NCBI GenBank assembly: GCA_022848865.1
Contig: JAJISE010000012.1
Coordinates: 1-44,827, forward strand
Length of the DNA stretch: 44,827 nt
From: Candidatus Thermoplasmatota archaeon
GTDB lineage: Archaea > Thermoplasmatota > Thermoplasmata > RBG-16-68-12 > JAGMCJ01
Direction: 5' to 3'
Translations under genes and position numbers: made by a program
The notes under the pieces: model-generated
What the model saw: the letters and a program-made list of their open reading frames with translations, nothing else
What the model was told of the DNA's origin: nothing
Database searches by the model: none
Part shown: piece by piece, positions 37,660 through 44,827 of the stretch
Position numbering within the stretch: the stretch's first letter is position 1
How the letters are laid out: the number at the start of each line of letters is the position of its first letter

Positions 37660-40644
37660 CTACTCCTTGAACCTCAGCGCCTCGGCGGGAACGATCCTGG
37701 CTGCCCTGAAGGCCGAGGAGATCGTTGCCAGCAGTGTGAATGCCAGGGCGACCAGGGTTATGAGGAGGATGTTCAGATAGGGTATCAGGTTCATGAACTC
37801 GAGGAAGGTAGCACCTTCGCCGAAGAAGTCACCGTAGATGTAGTAGGACAAGCCCACGCCAAGGAGAACGCCCACGGTGATCCCCGTGATCGAGACGAAT
37901 GATGTCTCCAAGATGAAGGTGTTTCTGATCATTCTCCTCTTGTATCCGATGGCCCTCATGACACCGATCTCGTTCGTCCTCTCGACCACGCTTCTGACGG
38001 TGATTATCCCGAGCCCCGCTATTCCCACTATCAGGCCGAGGCCCAGGTAGACCTGGAAGAGGTTCATTATCGAGCTGGAGATCTCCAGGAACTCCTGGAT
38101 GACGTCCCTTATGACGATCGTCTGCATCCCGCTCGTCAGGAACTCCCGCTCAAGGTCCTTCGACAGGGACCTCACGTTCTCGATGTCGGGGTCGCTCGCA
38201 GTGAAGAAGAACAGGCTCGGCAGCCGGGCTCCGAAGTGGGAGTTCAGGGTCGCATCGGACATCACGATTCCCTGGAAGAACAGGGACTCGTCGACTATCC
38301 CCACGACCGTCTTGTTCACTCCCAGGGTCTCCAGCACAAGCTCCTCCCCGGCCTCGATTCTGAAGGCGCCGACGTTCTCGGGACCATACTGGACACTCGC
38401 GGCGGTCGAGCCGTCCGTGACGACGAGCGATGGGTCTGCTCTCACGGCATCCCAGACCTCCTGGGGACTGTCGTAGCCCTCCATCATGGAATGGAAGGTG
38501 AAGTCGTTCTCCTCGAAGAACCGCTCGTCAGCGCCGTAAAGAGCAACGGGGATCGAGGAGTTCTTGCCCTGCTCCACCGCGTACACGTTCACGCGTAAGA
38601 CGCTCATGCTCGATATCTCGTCGAATCTGTTCGCCAGACTGGGTCTGTACGAGATGTTCTCGGATATGTTCACGATCGGTGTGGACGGGTTCGAGAAGCC
38701 GATGATATCGTAGCTACCAGCCTCTTCCACGAAGGCGCTCTCCACGCTGTTTCTCTGGAAGCTCGTGATCATGGCGATCACGGTGACGGTGAAGATAATC
38801 AAGGCGAACATCCCCAGCGTCATCCCGGTTCTGAACTTCTTCTTCATCGGGTATGACAGGGCGATGCGTATCACCGGTACTATCCTCCTCCTTCGTGCCA
38901 GGGCCCTGGTGAGGACGTTGAGGAACGTAGTCGAATTGACCATCAGCAGGAGTATCGCTGCCAGGACGAGGAACAGCCCTGAGAGCACGAACATCTCCAT
39001 GCCCGATTCGAGCTCGAGACCTCCCGTCCAGTCGATGGGTGCCAGGATCCAGAACAGGATCGCGGCGCTCGCCACCGAGTACGCAGCCCTGGAGCGGACC
39101 CACCTGGAGGCTATCATCCCACCGCCCAGCAGGAACAGGCACGGACCGGTCATGAAGTACGCCATCGACTTCTGCGCAATCCCGCCGTAGAACATCAGGA
39201 CGCCGAGCGCAACGAGAAGGGCACCCACGGCCACGAACCTCCCCGAGGGGCGCTCCTTTATCGGTTCAGGGATCGCCCTTATCGCCCGGACGATGTTGAG
39301 CCGGCTGACGACCCAGGAAGCGAGCAGAACAGTCAGGAAGGTGATCAGCGCTCCGAGGCAGAACCCGAGGATCAGGCTGTCCACCTCGAAGTAGAAGGGC
39401 ATCTCGAAGCCGGCGGCCCCGAATATCGAGCCGAAGGCCGTGACCATGCCATAGGCTATCGCGAGCCCCGCAAACGTGCCGATGAAGGCCGCGATGAGCG
39501 CGTACGCCGAACCCTCGAACACGTACATCTGCACGAGATGCCTCCTCTTCATCCCGAGGGCGCGGGAGATGCCCATCTCTGGCTTCCTCTCCTCTGCCAG
39601 CATCACGAAGATGTTGATCACCAGGATGATGCCGGCGACGATGCTGAAGGTGCCCATCAGGGAGAATACCTCCGTGATCATCTCGCTGGCCGTCTCGACG
39701 AATTCGAGGTTGTCCTGCTTGATCGTTTCGATCTCAAGGGGAGTGCCCCCGATTCCCGCCAGAACGCTCTCGATCTCCGAGACCGCGGAATCTGTCTTAT
39801 CAGCTCCCGTTTCGGTGTCCCCCACGTTGGACACGGCGATGAGGTTGATGGTCCCGGGCCTCTCGAACATCTGCTGCGTCAGGCCGAGGCTCACGAAGAT
39901 GTTGCCCCCGCCGAGGAAATTCCCCTTTCCCTCGTTCCGGACGATGACGGTCACGTTCAGATTCTGGACCATAGGTATCACGTCCGGAACCTGAGGATTG
40001 GATATGTTGAACCTGAAGAGCGTGTAGAAGATGGTGATCGAGTGGCCCTCCTCCGCATCGACGGAGTCGGCCAGCCGCCTGTTTATGACTGCATTCCCGG
40101 GAACGGAGAGGGTGCCTTCCTCGTCGACGACCGAACCCGAAGTGTCCCACAGGTCCCCGAGTTCCCTGCTGGCCTGAGGGTCTATTCCGAACAGGTTCGC
40201 GGAGGGCTCCGAGAGCTGGGTGTCCGGGTTCATCACCGGCACCGTCTCATAGACCATGGGTAAGAGACCGTCGACGCTGGGCAGTTCCCCCTGGTTCTTG
40301 GCCACACTCAGGTTCTCGTAGTAGGAGTAGTTGAAGTAGGAGAAGATCCCGGTCTCGTTGCCCGATTGATTGCCTCCAGGGGTGTGTATTAGCTCGTCGA
40401 TCTCCCCCAGTTGCTGGTAGATGCTGTTCCTGAAGATGTAGCTCAGGGTATCGCCGACGACCAGGGAAGAAGTGATGATCGCCGTCCCGACCAGCAGCCC
40501 GCCGATGACGATGACGAGGTTCTTCTTCCTCCGGACGAGGTTCCTCATCGCCATCTTCCGCTGGGAGACGTTCCGCAGGGCCAGGGCGCCCACTATGGCG
40601 AAAACGACGACTACGAGCAGCACGATCGACAGAGTTCCGTCCAT
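37660..40644 (-). CDS. ABC transporter permease, MacB/FtsX family with two FtsX modules
   Basis: 994 aa. An N-terminal helix (~5-25) is followed by a second helix (~42-62) and a MacB-type extracytoplasmic domain to ~320. FtsX module 1 runs ~325-460, with EERKPEMGISRALGMKRR in its coupling loop. More helices lie at ~465-560, a second extracytoplasmic domain at ~610-840 and FtsX module 2 at ~865-990, with ERTNEIGVMRAIGYKRR. The duplicated layout resembles the 10-helix FtsX permeases. Partner of the ATPase at 40649-41353, whose stop is 4 nt upstream. Exports lipids, peptides or lipoprotein-like substrates. Confidence 0.92.
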   Translation of the reverse strand: MDGTLSIVLLVVVVFAIVGALALRNVSQRKMAMRNLVRRKKNLVIVIGGLLVGTAIITSSLVVGDTLSYIFRNSIYQQLGEIDELIHTPGGNQSGNETGIFSYFNYSYYENLSVAKNQGELPSVDGLLPMVYETVPVMNPDTQLSEPSANLFGIDPQASRELGDLWDTSGSVVDEEGTLSVPGNAVINRRLADSVDAEEGHSITIFYTLFRFNISNPQVPDVIPMVQNLNVTVIVRNEGKGNFLGGGNIFVSLGLTQQMFERPGTINLIAVSNVGDTETGADKTDSAVSEIESVLAGIGGTPLEIETIKQDNLEFVETASEMITEVFSLMGTFSIVAGIILVINIFVMLAEERKPEMGISRALGMKRRHLVQMYVFEGSAYALIAAFIGTFAGLAIAYGMVTAFGSIFGAAGFEMPFYFEVDSLILGFCLGALITFLTVLLASWVVSRLNIVRAIRAIPEPIKERPSGRFVAVGALLVALGVLMFYGGIAQKSMAYFMTGPCLFLLGGGMIASRWVRSRAAYSVASAAILFWILAPIDWTGGLELESGMEMFVLSGLFLVLAAILLLMVNSTTFLNVLTRALARRRRIVPVIRIALSYPMKKKFRTGMTLGMFALIIFTVTVIAMITSFQRNSVESAFVEEAGSYDIIGFSNPSTPIVNISENISYRPSLANRFDEISSMSVLRVNVYAVEQGKNSSIPVALYGADERFFEENDFTFHSMMEGYDSPQEVWDAVRADPSLVVTDGSTAASVQYGPENVGAFRIEAGEELVLETLGVNKTVVGIVDESLFFQGIVMSDATLNSHFGARLPSLFFFTASDPDIENVRSLSKDLEREFLTSGMQTIVIRDVIQEFLEISSSIMNLFQVYLGLGLIVGIAGLGIITVRSVVERTNEIGVMRAIGYKRRMIRNTFILETSFVSITGITVGVLLGVGLSYYIYGDFFGEGATFLEFMNLIPYLNILLITLVALAFTLLATISSAFRAARIVPAEALRFKE

Positions 40645-40648
40645 GGTC

Positions 40649-41353
40649 TCAACCGGAATGTATTGGTCGGTATTCCTTCTCGATGAGGCCGTCCCTGAGC
40701 CTGAGCACGCGGTGTGCCTGCTCCCCGACGGCGGGGTCGTGGGTGACGATGACGAATGTCTGCTTGTTCTTCTCGTTCAGGTCGCAGATCAGGTCCATCA
40801 CCTGCGTGGAGGTCTCCTCGTCCAGATTGCCCGTCAGCTCGTCCCCGAAGACGATCGCCGGGTTGTTCACGAGGGAGCGGGCAATGGCAACGCGCTGCTG
40901 TTCTCCACCAGACAGCTCGGAGGGTCTGTGGGATTCCCACTTCTTGAGCCCGACCAGATCCAGCGTCTTCAAGGCCCTCACCCTAGCTTCCTTGAGCTTG
41001 ACCCCAGCGAGGAGAAGAGGTAGCTCCACATTCTCGACTGCGGTCAGAACGGGCAGCAGGTTGTACGCCTGGAAGATGAAGCCTATCCTCTTCGCGCGGT
41101 ACTCCGTCTTCTTGTCATCCGACATGCCCTCGAGCGCCTGTCCCTCGATTGTGATGTGCCCCTCCGTCGGGTCGTCGATCCCGGACAGGCAGTTCAGAAG
41201 CGTCGTCTTCCCGCAACCCGAGGGTCCCATGACCGAGACCATCTCTCCCTTCGTGATGTCCAGATCTATGCCCTTGAGCGCGTGCACCTGCACCTTCCCG
41301 ATGTCGTAGACCTTACGAAGGCTCCTGGCTTGAACAACAACCTGCGACTCCAT
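40649..41353 (-). CDS. ABC transporter ATP-binding protein, LolD/MacB type
   Basis: A 234-aa ATPase: Walker A GPSGCGKTT (~residue 38), Q-loop FIFQAYNLLP, signature LSGGEQQRVAIARSL, and Walker B IVFGDELTGNLD, where most relatives have ADEPTGNLD (Glu retained, Pro replaced by Leu). It starts at ATG 41353 with GGAGGAC 5 nt before. Drives the permease encoded next. Confidence 0.95.
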   Translation of the reverse strand: MESQVVVQARSLRKVYDIGKVQVHALKGIDLDITKGEMVSVMGPSGCGKTTLLNCLSGIDDPTEGHITIEGQALEGMSDDKKTEYRAKRIGFIFQAYNLLPVLTAVENVELPLLLAGVKLKEARVRALKTLDLVGLKKWESHRPSELSGGEQQRVAIARSLVNNPAIVFGDELTGNLDEETSTQVMDLICDLNEKNKQTFVIVTHDPAVGEQAHRVLRLRDGLIEKEYRPIHSG

Positions 41354-41397
41354 CTGACGTCCTCCGAGGCTCTGTCATGCAATATTGTGTGCACGGG

Positions 41398-41405
41398 TAT
41401 TTAAA
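41398..41405 (-). promoter_or_regulatory. TATA box for the ABC exporter operon
   Basis: Minus strand TTTAAATA, 45-52 nt before the ATPase start codon. Confidence 0.6.
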
Positions 41406-41597
41406 CAGTCAGAAATCGCCCAAACCCCTATCGACGTCATTCCGATGTAGGTCGTAGTAGGGAATCGAGGACTGCGTGGATTGTTTCTTCTGTTTGCTCA
41501 TGCCGGCTGCGCCTGTGACTGAGTACACCAGTCCAGCAGCCCCATCGAATCGCTTCAGGGGAAAGGGTTATTATTCGTCAGTTGATGCGTTTCCTGG

Positions 41598-42614
41598 ATG
41601 TCCTCAGGGTGGAAGGAAATCAAGGAACTGCTGCTCCCGCGTCTGCTGGACTCATTGTCCCACCTTCCCAACTACATAAGGGACGGGGGCACCCTGGAAG
41701 CCGGTGGGAGGGAACTCGAATTCCACATCGAGGACTCCCGCGGTTCTCACGACACGGGCACTATCGTTAGCGGGCTCGGCTCGGAGGACGTGCGGATGTA
41801 CGGTTTCGCCATCTTGCTCGCAAGAGAATGCGTTCTGCTCGAGGTGTGGAATGACCACGAACTTAATTGCTGGGCCGAGTACGACCTCTCGACGCGGCAG
41901 CAGATATTCATTCGGCGCCAAGAGCTGGGCCCCTTTCTGGAGAAGTACGTGTCCGACGAAGACGTTCGTGGGCGGTACATGGAGGAGATAGACCCAGACT
42001 TCTCAACCGACGCACTCCGGCACCGCCGTTACTACTTCGCCTCGGAGTGGAAGGAGGACCGGCGAATGCTTCTCGAGATGTGTAGGGGCCTCAGCCTCGC
42101 GAAGACAGTCGAGGCCGTGAATGAACTGGCCTGGATGTACTTCAGAAACAACTCCAAGGATGGCACTTGGAGGGGGGTGTGCGTTCTGCAGCACGCGTAC
42201 CAACTCTACCTCAAGGGCACGGAACTCGAGCCCGAGTTCCTCGCAAGGATCATGCTCATCGGTAACACCGCCGTGGACTGGGACGCCCATCCGCAGGAGT
42301 GGTACATCAACGAGTCGCTGAAGTTCCTGCCCTTCGTGACTTCCCTCTTTGAGAGATCCGATGAGGCATTCCGAGAGACCGAGCTTTGGGATGTCATGAT
42401 GTCGGAGCTTCTGATACCCTTCCTCTCGCGGAAGTGGCACGATGAGGCATTCGAAAAGGCGCAGTCATTGTTCGTGACCATGAAGAATGCCCAGGAGGCC
42501 GGTGCCATGCCAAGAGAGGTCACGAGGCTCTTCATGAAAGGTCTGCTGAAGGGCAAGCTGTTGACGAGGGAAGAGGCACAGCGTGTGAAGACGAATCTGA
42601 AACTGGTCTCCTGA
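41598..42614 (+). CDS. Protein of unknown function (338 aa)
   Basis: Soluble, acidic and helix-rich in its second half, with an aromatic-rich core (WMYFRNNSKDGTWRGV, RRYYFASEWKEDRR). No Cys motif, signal peptide or membrane helix is seen. TATA-like GGTTATTATT at 41566-41575 lies about 30 nt before ATG 41598, so the transcript may be leaderless. I do not recognise the family. Confidence 0.75.
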   Translation: MSSGWKEIKELLLPRLLDSLSHLPNYIRDGGTLEAGGRELEFHIEDSRGSHDTGTIVSGLGSEDVRMYGFAILLARECVLLEVWNDHELNCWAEYDLSTRQQIFIRRQELGPFLEKYVSDEDVRGRYMEEIDPDFSTDALRHRRYYFASEWKEDRRMLLEMCRGLSLAKTVEAVNELAWMYFRNNSKDGTWRGVCVLQHAYQLYLKGTELEPEFLARIMLIGNTAVDWDAHPQEWYINESLKFLPFVTSLFERSDEAFRETELWDVMMSELLIPFLSRKWHDEAFEKAQSLFVTMKNAQEAGAMPREVTRLFMKGLLKGKLLTREEAQRVKTNLKLVS

Positions 42615-42671
42615 GCTCGGTCCGCTCCCAACGATTTCGGGAAAACGGTTATTAGTCAGGCCATCCCTCAA

Positions 42672-43163
42672 GTGGCCCGGATTGACAGGACCGCCTGTCG
42701 CATATGGAGAGTGCTCAATATGCCCGAGGATAGCCAGTATGTGAGACTTCTTGACGAGGATGAGACTCCCGACGAGGGTAGCGTGCTCGACACGATCGGT
42801 GAACCTTCCGCGGGACTGTGGAGCAAGTTGGGGAACTTCCTCAGGGAGAGCTATGACTTCGAGCCCGAACTGGTGTACTACGGCAAGAAATACGGCTGGT
42901 GCTACAGATATCGGAGGAAGAAGAAGACCCTGTGCACGATCTTCCCCGAGACCGGGGCATTCACGGTCCTCGTCACGCTTGGGAAGAAGGAGGTCGAGGG
43001 AGTCGAGAGCATTCTGAGCACGCTCAATCAGGAGACTCAACGGATCTTCAAAGAGGCCCGCCAGTATCATGACGGGAAATGGATCTACCGGAGAGTGCTG
43101 AACGAGCACGATTTGGCGGACATCGTTGCTTTGCTGAAGGCCAAGAAGAAGCCCACCTCGTGA
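42672..43163 (+). CDS. DUF3788-like protein
   Basis: Central YYGKKYGWCYRYRRKKKTLCTIFPE and GAFTVLVTLGKKEVE-type segments match the DUF3788 family. GTG 42672 lies 25 nt after TATA-like GGTTATTAG (42647-42655), which would make a leaderless message of 163 aa. ATG 42720 (147 aa) is the alternative and gives the start MPEDSQYVRLLD. Function unknown. Confidence 0.75.
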   Translation: MARIDRTACRIWRVLNMPEDSQYVRLLDEDETPDEGSVLDTIGEPSAGLWSKLGNFLRESYDFEPELVYYGKKYGWCYRYRRKKKTLCTIFPETGAFTVLVTLGKKEVEGVESILSTLNQETQRIFKEARQYHDGKWIYRRVLNEHDLADIVALLKAKKKPTS

Positions 43164-43182
43164 TGGCGCACGATTGAACCGC

Positions 43183-43205
43183 CCGCCTGTATGAGATCGT
43201 TTCGG
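43183..43205 (+). repeat. 23-bp dispersed repeat, copy 1
   Basis: CCGCCTGTATGAGATCGTTTCGG type. It matches copies at 44047-44069 and 44573-44595 at about 19-21 of 23 positions. Located between DUF3788 and abrB. Confidence 0.65.
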
Positions 43206-43344
43206 GGGGAAAGGACTCTGTGTCTCCGTGCCGGTTCCTTTCACCGACTGGATGGCCGCCCAGGAGCTGGGGGGCACATACCGCGCAAGTGAAGCCTGTC
43301 GCCCCGAAATGGTTGGAATGCCATGGAAAGAAGTAAATACCATA

Positions 43345-43370
43345 ATACCACATATTGTAATCAGTGGTAT
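43345..43370 (+). promoter_or_regulatory. Inverted-repeat operator ahead of abrB-vapC
   Basis: ATACCAC (43345-43351) and GTGGTAT (43364-43370) are perfect inverted arms with 12 AT-rich bases between. CCATGG flanks the promoter region at 43321 and 43371. It directly precedes the antitoxin ATG (43373) and probably mediates autorepression by the AbrB/VapC complex. Confidence 0.55.
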
Positions 43371-43372
43371 CC

Positions 43373-43630
43373 ATGGCAGAAATAGTCTCGGTCGACAAGG
43401 CGGGGCGCCTCGTCATTCCCAAGTCCGTGAGGGACTCCCTCGGCATCGGCGAGGGTACTAAGTTCCTCCTCTCCGAGGGGGACCACGGCCGCATACTCCT
43501 GCAGAAGTTCAGCGTCGAGGAGATCGCCGACAGGCTCGAGCGGGAGATGAAGGGAAAGGACGTGGACGCGATCGTGCGCAGGGTCAGGAAGGAGATGAAT
43601 GCCAAGGTCAAGAAGAAGTATCCTGCTTGA
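43373..43630 (+). CDS. AbrB/SpoVT-family antitoxin (VapB-like)
   Basis: 85 aa from ATG 43373 (an in-frame GTG nine bases upstream falls in the operator). The swapped-hairpin AbrB domain is at residues 1-45 (SVDKAGRLVIPKSVRDSLGI), followed by a helical toxin-binding tail that ends KVKKKYPA. It overlaps the toxin gene by 32 bases in another frame. Neutralises the PIN toxin and binds the upstream operator. Confidence 0.9.
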   Translation: MAEIVSVDKAGRLVIPKSVRDSLGIGEGTKFLLSEGDHGRILLQKFSVEEIADRLEREMKGKDVDAIVRRVRKEMNAKVKKKYPA

Positions 43631-44030
43631 CACGAACGTTTTTGTCGCGGCGGTCAAGGACCCTAGGAGGCAGACGGACACGCTGCGCTTGATCCTTCAC
43701 CTCGTCGAGAGCGAGGACGTCAAGCTGGTCGGGCACGAGCTCCTTGCTGAGGAGATGGTGAGGTATGCCGAGGAGTTCGGCTCGGAGACCGCATCTTGGA
43801 TACTGGGCGCGCTTCTGGGGAAGATGAGGCTTGTGGCGGTGAGAGAGAACCTCGTGCGGCTGTGCAGGGGCTATGTCAAGACGCCTGACCTCGCGGACGT
43901 CGTTCACGCGGCTGTGTGCCTGAAGGCCGACGCCGTGCTTATCACGAACGACAGACACTTCGACAGGATTGGGGACGAGGGGATAATCGAGGTCTGGAGC
44001 ATCTCGGAGGCGATCGAGAGGCTGCTGTGA
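43599..44030 (+). CDS. PIN-domain ribonuclease toxin (VapC-like)
   Basis: A 143-aa PIN nuclease. Acidic residues: Asp in LLDTNVFV, Glu in LLAEEMVRY, Asp in TPDLADVVHAA and Asp in TNDRHFD. Paired with the AbrB antitoxin; likely cleaves RNA when the antitoxin is lost. Confidence 0.9.
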   Translation: MPRSRRSILLDTNVFVAAVKDPRRQTDTLRLILHLVESEDVKLVGHELLAEEMVRYAEEFGSETASWILGALLGKMRLVAVRENLVRLCRGYVKTPDLADVVHAAVCLKADAVLITNDRHFDRIGDEGIIEVWSISEAIERLL

Positions 44031-44046
44031 GGGTTGCGTCGTGGGT

Positions 44047-44069
44047 CCGCCCGTATGAAGTCGTTCTGG
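44047..44069 (+). repeat. 23-bp dispersed repeat, copy 2
   Basis: CCGCCCGTATGAAGTCGTTCTGG type, 17 nt after the vapC stop. Confidence 0.6.
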
Positions 44070-44112
44070 TGGCAGACTGTGCGGCGCTTCTAAGACGGAC
44101 GTGAGACGAAAG

Positions 44113-44286
44113 CTAGTCCTCAGACCGCAAGCCCAATACGACCAGCAGGACTCCGAATGCTGCAAAGACAGGAACTCCGACCATAACAGGGAATCCAACA
44201 GCGTAGTCCAGTAGCGGAGCCACAAGAAAGAGACCCACCGCATGCGCGATCAGAACGCTTCCGACGAAGAGCGGGAACACCCTCAC
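44113..44286 (-). CDS. Small two-helix membrane protein (57 aa)
   Basis: GTG at 44286 overlaps the TGA of the preceding gene (GTGA). The protein is almost wholly hydrophobic: segment 1 ~residues 5-30, segment 2 ~34-52, and a short polar tail LRSED. No family recognised. Translational coupling suggests it forms a complex with the 86-aa protein. Confidence 0.7.
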   Translation of the reverse strand: MRVFPLFVGSVLIAHAVGLFLVAPLLDYAVGFPVMVGVPVFAAFGVLLVVLGLRSED

Positions 44287-44543
44287 TCAATCCCTCGCTT
44301 TCTTCGAATCCATCTCGCTTTCCGTCGCCTGCGCCTAATCCTCGTGAGAGTACCCCAGCCGATGAGTGAGATGCCAGCGATGAAGGTGACAGGAGCTACC
44401 AGAGAGATGATATCGGCGATGAACAGAACGTACCAGTATCCAGTGGCCAGAGCGATCAGGAAGACCACGCCCAGGAACCCCGCGACTATCACCAACCACA
44501 TGCCCACCGCTATGGCCAGGTCCGGTTCCATTCGTTCTTCCAT
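44283..44543 (-). CDS. Small membrane protein with Arg-rich tail (86 aa)
   Basis: Two hydrophobic segments (~9-33 and ~38-66) and a strongly basic cytosolic tail with RIRRRRRKARWIRRKRG. Upstream partner of the 57-aa protein, overlapping it by 4 bases. Function unknown. Confidence 0.75.
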   Translation of the reverse strand: MEERMEPDLAIAVGMWLVIVAGFLGVVFLIALATGYWYVLFIADIISLVAPVTFIAGISLIGWGTLTRIRRRRRKARWIRRKRGIE

Positions 44544-44572
44544 GAAATCCCTCTCGACACTATGGCATCAAC

Positions 44573-44595
44573 CCGCCCGTATGAAATCGTTTCGG
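44573..44595 (+). repeat. 23-bp dispersed repeat, copy 3
   Basis: CCGCCCGTATGAAATCGTTTCGG type. Directly beyond it a short stretch (about 44594-44680) reads as a plausible protein end (SVQVKLSGKREDG...) with no start codon, possibly a gene remnant joined at the repeat. Confidence 0.65.
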
Positions 44596-44708
44596 CGAGT
44601 CCGTGCAGGTCAAGCTCAGTGGCAAGCGGGAGGACGGCACCGCCTTCGAGGCGTACGACAGCATCAGGGTGATCGACAGAAGAAAGCCAGGTGTGTTGGC
44701 CCCCTCGA

Positions 44709-44827
44709 TCACGGAAGAATGCGGAAGCTCACCGAAGCGCGGATGTCCCCGAACTCGACCCTCGCCTTGTACATCCCCGGCGGCACCTGGGTGCCACTGC
44801 GCGGGTCCCAGTCGGTTCTGCCGTTCA
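44709..44827 (-). CDS. C-terminal fragment of an Ig-like-domain protein
   Basis: A frame entering from the right edge ends at TGA 44709-44711. The last ~39 residues (TDWDPRSGTQVPPGMYKARV...ASVSFRILP) look like the final strand pair of a FlgD-like or other Ig-like domain, common at the ends of secreted archaeal proteins. The rest lies outside the window. Confidence 0.6.
   Translation of the reverse strand, partial: NGRTDWDPRSGTQVPPGMYKARVEFGDIRASVSFRILP

Noticed and set aside
44594-44680. Plus-strand fragment reading SVQVKLSGKREDG...
   Set aside because: It looks protein-like but has no start codon and is immediately preceded by a stop; too little to call a pseudogene with confidence.
1-44827. 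CRISPR arrays, prophage or transposase genes
   Set aside because: No regularly spaced repeats, phage structural genes or transposase motifs were seen.

Overview
The window reads as a GC-rich archaeal chromosome. TATA-like boxes lie about 25-30 nt ahead of likely transcript starts, there is a class III-type pilin, and there is a euryarchaeal CxxC-x17-CxxC mini-protein. An anaerobic euryarchaeon near Thermoplasmatota is my best guess; this is inference, since no rRNA gene is present. Many genes have clear Shine-Dalgarno sites, often GGAGGTG or GGAGGAC with a 5-nt spacer, and these decided several starts. No tRNA, rRNA, CRISPR array or transposase gene was seen.

Left part (1-16.5 kb): a carbonyl-branch Wood-Ljungdahl locus. 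On the minus strand a tetracluster ferredoxin, CO dehydrogenase (acsA), acetyl-CoA synthase (acsB) and both corrinoid iron-sulfur protein subunits (acsD, acsC) form one tight operon. The lengths (671, 718, 320 and 444 aa) match the bacterial Acs proteins rather than the methanogen Cdh set. Facing it are an AcsV-like corrinoid activator, a UroD/MetE-superfamily methyltransferase, a CooC/AcsF ATPase and a DUF166 Cys-rich protein. A second CooC with a small CooT nickel protein and a 4-oxalocrotonate tautomerase-like protein lie upstream of the operon. Then come a PEBP protein, UbiE/MenG, a 41-aa desulforedoxin, an iron-sulfur flavoprotein, and a pair encoding a two-helix membrane protein and a zinc-finger, anti-sigma-like protein.

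Middle (16.6-31.2 kb): one uninterrupted 1215-codon gene fuses serine hydroxymethyltransferase to two GcvT-like domains, the most unusual protein here. It is followed by mobA and fdhD (molybdoenzyme maturation), a strongly structured intergenic segment that may be a noncoding RNA, a VOC protein, two large secreted proteins (a SdrD/Cna-B multidomain protein whose best start codon is ACG, and a 1602-aa membrane-anchored papain-like peptidase) and a terpenoid-cyclase-fold protein.

Right part (31.3-44.8 kb): a PerR-type regulator behind a PerR-box-like palindrome heads an oxygen-defence and Fe-S operon: flavodiiron protein, rubrerythrin, TusA-like, an IscS homologue lacking the PLP lysine, IscU with a His/Cys tail, and a 50-aa Cys-rich protein. 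Then come a pilin, an RRM protein, an FKBP isomerase, a zinc-ribbon mini-protein, a MacB-type ABC exporter, two poorly characterised proteins, an AbrB/VapC toxin-antitoxin pair with an inverted-repeat operator, and two overlapping small membrane proteins. Three copies of a 23-bp repeat are scattered over the last 1.5 kb.

Together the genes suggest an anaerobe that makes or degrades acetyl-CoA through a bacterial-type CODH/ACS, with serine/glycine C1 chemistry nearby, formate or other molybdoenzyme maturation, and a dedicated response to oxygen.
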